From: Spinacia oleracea
Taxonomy: Eukaryota > Streptophyta > Magnoliopsida > Caryophyllales > Amaranthaceae
Reading direction: 5' to 3'
DNA length: 64,000 bases
NCBI RefSeq assembly: GCF_020520425.1
Contig: NC_079491.1
Location: forward strand, 5,381,143-5,445,142
Shown: positions 59,553 to 64,000 of the stretch, one piece after another
Position numbering within the stretch: the stretch's first letter is position 1
Layout of the letters: each line of letters opens with the position of its first letter
Translations under genes and position numbers: made by a program
The notes under the pieces: model-generated
What the model was told of the DNA's origin: nothing
The model's input: the letters and a program-made list of their open reading frames with translations, nothing else
The model's database searches: none

Positions 59553-60299
59553 TACAAAGTAATATTACTCGTTATAGAGATGATAGATGATTACAATTTA
59601 CAAATGGCCAAATGTCAATTAAGGCCATGTCACAATCAATTACGGAGTATCCTTTTTTACTTTAATTTAGGTGCAAAAAGTTGATTTCACTTTCTTTAAT
59701 TGTTGGATATAGCAAGCTAGGAGCCTAGGATCAAATGCTTCTAGAGTTCTAGGCAAATTCCAATTAAGGCACTACTGTTTTATGTTTTTGCATGAAAAGA
59801 GAAAAAGTTTTACTTGTAATTTGTCTATTCAAAAAGGTACGTAGGATAATGTTGCTTGATTATATTCTTCATGGGATTAATTATTATTAATGGGAAGGAG
59901 TATTAAATAACGCATTATATTAGGATCAATGCTTAATGAAGATAATGTAGATTATTATTCCAAAATCTTTTGTATTATTGTTATATGTATATCATATGAT
60001 GTCTATGTATTATAGATGACAACCGAGGGTTAAATATGTAATAGACCGAGTATTAGTTATGAGTTATGACAAAAGAAAGGTCTATAGTTCAAGCTTATGA
60101 GTTGTTAGTTGTTACTTGTGAGTATTGTGTGGCTATTGAGAAATTAAGAGAAAATATAGTGTATAGAAAAAAAATCTGGCTATTTCGGCCTAGAAAACTT
60201 AAAATGCATAGAAAACAAAAGAAAACATATACTCTGTACTAGTAGTTTATAGAAAAATATAGTGTGTAGAAAACAAAAGGGTCGAAAAAAGCCAAATTA

Positions 60300-60570
60300 C
60301 AGAAAGAAAAAATATGGCTATTTCCGATCTGTAGGAGAACCTTTGAGATTTGTAAACCCTAGAGGGGGAAAAATAAGACGTACCATTTTGAACTAATAGC
60401 TAGACAGAACAGTGAAATAGATAATTAAATAAAGATAAAATTTGGTCATTTCCGACCCAGAAAACCTTTGAGATTTGTTAATCCTATTGAGAAAAGGAGT
60501 TATGAACATACCATTTTGAATTAATAGCTAGACATGTGAGTGAAAAATGGATAATTAAAGAGAGAAATGG
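60300..60570 (+). repeat. Tandem duplication of about 135 bp
   Basis: Two copies share AACCTTTGAGATTTGT, ACCATTTTGAA and TAATAGCTAGACA. A partial third lies from 60170 (TGGCTATTTCGGCC). Non-coding. Confidence 0.75.
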
Positions 60571-61689
60571 ATTGTTATCTACTAATTAAATTCCTTTTCT
60601 TTCCTTTTATTTTGGATCAATGGACTAGGTGCGCATAATGTATTAATTAGTACTCGTACTTAATTATCAAATTACTCAACTTAACTATACTCCATAATAG
60701 AGTACGTCATAGCATAATGATATATTGGACACAAATTATATTAAAGGAAATATGACTTGTCGTTGACTATGAAAGATGACCTAATTAGTTGCTTGTTTAT
60801 TATACTAATAATTAATTATAAGTAGAAGAGAGAAATCTACTTCATCAACTCATCTACTACATCGAGTCATCGATCAATTAACATATATCTTATATACAAA
60901 CGACCAATTCATAAATAGATCGTCTCACGCCCTACTCATTTCATATCCATGCAAGTTGAAAATAATTTAAGTACGTAGATTAAGAAAAGATACAAATTCA
61001 ACTATTTTGCAGTAAAGTACATACTAAAACCTTTCAATTATCTGTAAAATAAATTGTGGATGTCAATTAGATTAGTTAATGGAGTAAGTCTTGAGAGGGT
61101 GGTATCCAAGACCTATAATTGATTCTCGTCTACACCATTTGTCGTCTTTCCCTTTGTGGCTCTCTCGATCAATCTACACACAAATTAGGGGGGGGGGGAT
61201 TGTCCGTGAACGCAATTAACTTAACTTGGATATTATATTTTATAAAAATATCCAATTCGATCTGAAATATTTTAAAATATGCATGTCATGTAAATATTTT
61301 AGTACTAGATTAATTAGGTCACATGCACGAACGAATATTGTAAAAGTATTATTTAGACCAGTTTTTTAGTACAGAAACATTGCATAAATCTTAACATGTA
61401 TGGTTGGGTACGTATATATATTGGGTATTTCTAGTGTGAATTAAAGGAAATATTTTATTTTCGAAAATATGCTTGGTGCAATATTTGTGAAACTACCAAG
61501 TCCAAGGCATATTTTGAGTTCAAGGGATAGATTCTCAAGCAGTGGATTCGTTGAAAAGACTCGGCCTTGGTTCCTTTTCGAGAGTTTTCGCGAGTTTTCA
61601 TCATGTCGATTGCTTTATCCAAACTAATTACTCCGTAATATCAATTCAATCAATTTCATGAATAAAATGTGACAAGTTACATGGGCGGA

Positions 61690-61939
61690 ATTAGGGGGCA
61701 GACAGGGCCATTGCCCCCCTATGGTATGTTTAAAAATTAAACACGCATTAGAAGCACATGTCTAGTATAGCTCAAGTGATAAACTGATAATTTTACCTTG
61801 AAAGTTAGAAGTTGTTGCATTGAGGTGCAAGATTCAAATTTTGCCTCCCTTACCTTCATACTTTTTTTTTTATATAATTTTATTTTTGTTTTTCATTGTT
61901 CTAAAAATTGTATGTTAAGTTTTGCCCCCCTACGTATAA
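61690..61939 (+). mobile_element. Possible tRNA-derived SINE in a GGGGGC-rich repeat
   Basis: TAGTATAGCTCAAGTGATAA (A-box-like, 61764) and AGATTCAAATTTTGCC (B-box-like, 61829) lie between GCCATTGCCCCCC and TTTTGCCCCCCTACG. The CACTA-like element at 61940 follows directly. Ends not defined. Confidence 0.4.
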
Positions 61940-62140
61940 CGAAAACTTAATTACGACGGGTCAAAAACCCCGTCGCAAAAGCCTTTTGCGACGCGACTAA
62001 CAACCAAACAAAGACGGGAACAACTGTCGAAAATGTCTTTCATGATGGGTTAACGACGGGATTTTCCATTAACGACGACCCCTTTTTATGACGGGTTCGC
62101 GAGAGGAAATACCGTCATTAATCAACAATTTTTTGTAGTG
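61940..62140. mobile_element. CACTA-type mini-element, one end decayed
   Basis: The right end TTTTTTGTAGTG is the inverted CACTACAAAAAA terminus. The interior is homologous, inverted, to 50243-50497 (GACGACCCC, CAAACAAAGACGGGAACAAC). TAA lies on both sides (61937-61939, 62141-62143). The left terminus (CGAAAAC) is degenerate. Confidence 0.68.
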
Positions 62141-63075
62141 TAATTTCTAGTCCAACCACTGACCAGTTGCGAAAGCGTTTGAGTTATTGGCTCGTTAGAT
62201 CTGGCAGCATTCATGAGTAACTCGTTCAACTGTTATGCAAGTAAACTCCCAAAAGCTTCACTCAAGCAAGACAATTAGACCATTCATGTTGAGTCAGAGC
62301 AAAAGCAAGGTATGAAGTCACTAAAGCGGGACTTTTGATACGCGCGTAGTCACTTATAGGTAATTAAATGGTGCAATAATATTTAGATATGATAGAGATG
62401 ATTTTTTTTTAAAAAAAAAAAAAAAATTCCCCCAAACCTTTGAGATACTCCAGACACAAATAACGGCTATGTTATGAAAAGTCATTATTGCAAAAAAAAA
62501 AAAAAAAAAAAAAAAGAGTTTGAAAAGGCAAGTTGTGTGGGAAAATGAAGGTGCACGCATGCATGTAGAACATACGTGCATTTGTACAACTCATATCTGA
62601 TCTTCTACTTGCATGTATGATTGTATGGTCCAATTCAATAATATTATATAACACAAAATTATTCATACTACGTATTATATAATTATATAAATTTACTTAT
62701 ATCGTATTGTCGGTCAAATAATACACAATTGATGTACTCTACACTTAGCTTATTGGCTACTACTATATTCAAACTATTTAATTTAGACCAAAACTATAAA
62801 CACACATGAAGAACACCATCTATCTTTGCTACCTCAGCATGTTGGAGAGACACTCTACGATATGTTAATTACTTGCTTAGTGGATTTAACCATGATGATC
62901 AATCGAGGAAGAAACCAATCACGATCGATATAGCTTGTGCAGTGGTCGGCCTGGTCTGGTGATGGTACATATGTAAAAGCGTACGTGGTTTATACGACTA
63001 TCCTAACTAGACCATAATATGTTATTTGGCGTGTGAGGTGTATGACACTATGCCTACATTACTAGTAATAAGTTA
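62141..63075. other. AT-rich intergenic DNA with A tracts
   Basis: Poly(A) runs at about 62410-62425 and 62492-62515. No target duplications or gene recognised. Confidence 0.45.
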
Positions 63076-63360
63076 CTCCCTCCGTATTTATTTAAGAGAT
63101 ACACTTGATCGGGCACGCATATTAAGAAAAAAAATTGAATGAAATAAAGTAATAAAAGAAGTGGGGTTGAGTAGATATTTTAATAAGGAAAACCAAGTGG
63201 GGACCATTTCATTTTAGGGAGTGGGGGGGTGGGGGTGGGTTGTAGATATATTATTTAATTAGATGTTGTGGTTGGTAGGTTACTAAAAATAGCAAATGTA
63301 TCTCTTAAATAAATACGGCCAGAAAAGGAAAGTGTATCCCTTAAATAAATATAGAGGGAG
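63076..63360. mobile_element. Stowaway-like MITE, family E
   Basis: Inverted ends CTCCCTCCGTATTTATTTAA and TTAAATAAATATAGAGGGAG, flanked by TA. Inverted relative to 19308-19629. Confidence 0.82.
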
Positions 63361-64000
63361 TATATAGTAATAATCAACACGCTGGTAGAGAATAACTCGG
63401 TTTTTAAACTCTAAAAAGCTAAACATGCCTATTCGGAGTACATATAATAACTAGTAAAATAATATTTTTGTACGTACAAATAGTTTTCTCATTTCAACCA
63501 CATACGTGAATCATAAAAAAAAATATTTATTATATAAATGTTGCAACAACCGATCCAATATCTTATGTACACGTTCTATCTTACGGTCGATTCAATCAAT
63601 TAGTGGAGAGGATTTGAACGGGAACTAATCGATGGAGCAAACAGATGGATTATTGTAGATATATAAGTAACACTTAATTAGCTATAAATCATATATTACA
63701 AACTACAATTAACATTAAATACCAAAATTATTTGCAAATGGGAAAAAAAAAATACTTCTATTAGACAGCCAACAGACATACAGTACTATCATTATTGTTG
63801 TTATTATAATGTCAACAAGCACACGCTTGGGTTGAAAGGATTTTCCTAGTGTGGGCCCCCAAAGGCCCCAACCGTCAACGGAGAACATGGTAGGCCCAAA
63901 TTTAGGCCCAAGGTGTATGAAAGGGGTTTATCACACACACACACCACTTTAGCCTAATTGAAGTAATTAGACTCTTTAACCACACTCATAATTATGCTTA
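63361..64000. other. Right edge of window, no feature seen
   Basis: AT-rich DNA; a gene beyond the right edge cannot be excluded. A short CA repeat lies at 63932-63944. Confidence 0.4.

Noticed and set aside
50243..62140. A single 11.9-kb CACTA transposon carrying the IBH1-like gene
   Set aside because: The outer flanks differ (ATG vs TAA), no transposase is present, and each small element has its own matching 3-bp flanks.

Overview
The window is nuclear plant DNA. Genes are split by GT-AG introns, the intergenic DNA is AT-rich, and small DNA transposons, Helitrons and retroposons are dense. Protein families (SKU5-similar, BASS, DUF538, IBH1-like bHLH, BOI, F-box) and repeat types indicate a eudicot. 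I lean towards Caryophyllales/Amaranthaceae, but nothing here proves it. No rRNA, canonical tRNA gene, CRISPR array or bacterial operon was seen.

Layout: (1) 238-6132, minus: a complete 8-exon SKU5-similar multicopper-oxidase-like gene, SKS3-type. (2) 6133-13756: intergenic, with Stowaway-like MITEs, a small Helitron and a tRNA-derived SINE with clear target-site duplications. (3) 13757-15119, plus: a two-exon secreted DUF538 protein with an 81-bp minisatellite in its intron. (4) 15120-26640: tandem duplications, MITEs, a hAT element, Helitron pieces, a Copia 3' end and a MULE-like foldback. (5) 26819-30086, plus: a four-exon RNA polymerase II subunit RPB9-like gene whose start is disturbed by a 16-bp duplication and whose introns hold several repeats. 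It is followed by a BOI-type E3 ligase 5' fragment (minus) and then a second copy of the RPB9 last exon. (6) 37.1-37.8 kb: a degenerate 21-bp satellite, then nested MITEs. (7) 39836-44646, plus: a complete 5-exon plastid BASS1-type transporter. (8) 48171-49741: an F-box pseudogene split by a MITE. (9) 55013-55492, minus: an intronless IBH1-like atypical bHLH. (10) The remainder to 64000: MITEs, CACTA-like mini-elements, a poly(A) retroposon and unassigned DNA.

The genes do not form a pathway or cluster; they are ordinary unlinked plant genes. I found no convincing undescribed multi-gene system. The most unusual points are the RPB9/BOI/Helitron patchwork at 26.8-37.0 kb, the Helitron family with an internal tRNA-like pol III promoter on its opposite strand, and several MITEs defined to the base by target-site duplications. 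Exon boundaries were assigned by eye from splice signals, phase and family knowledge.
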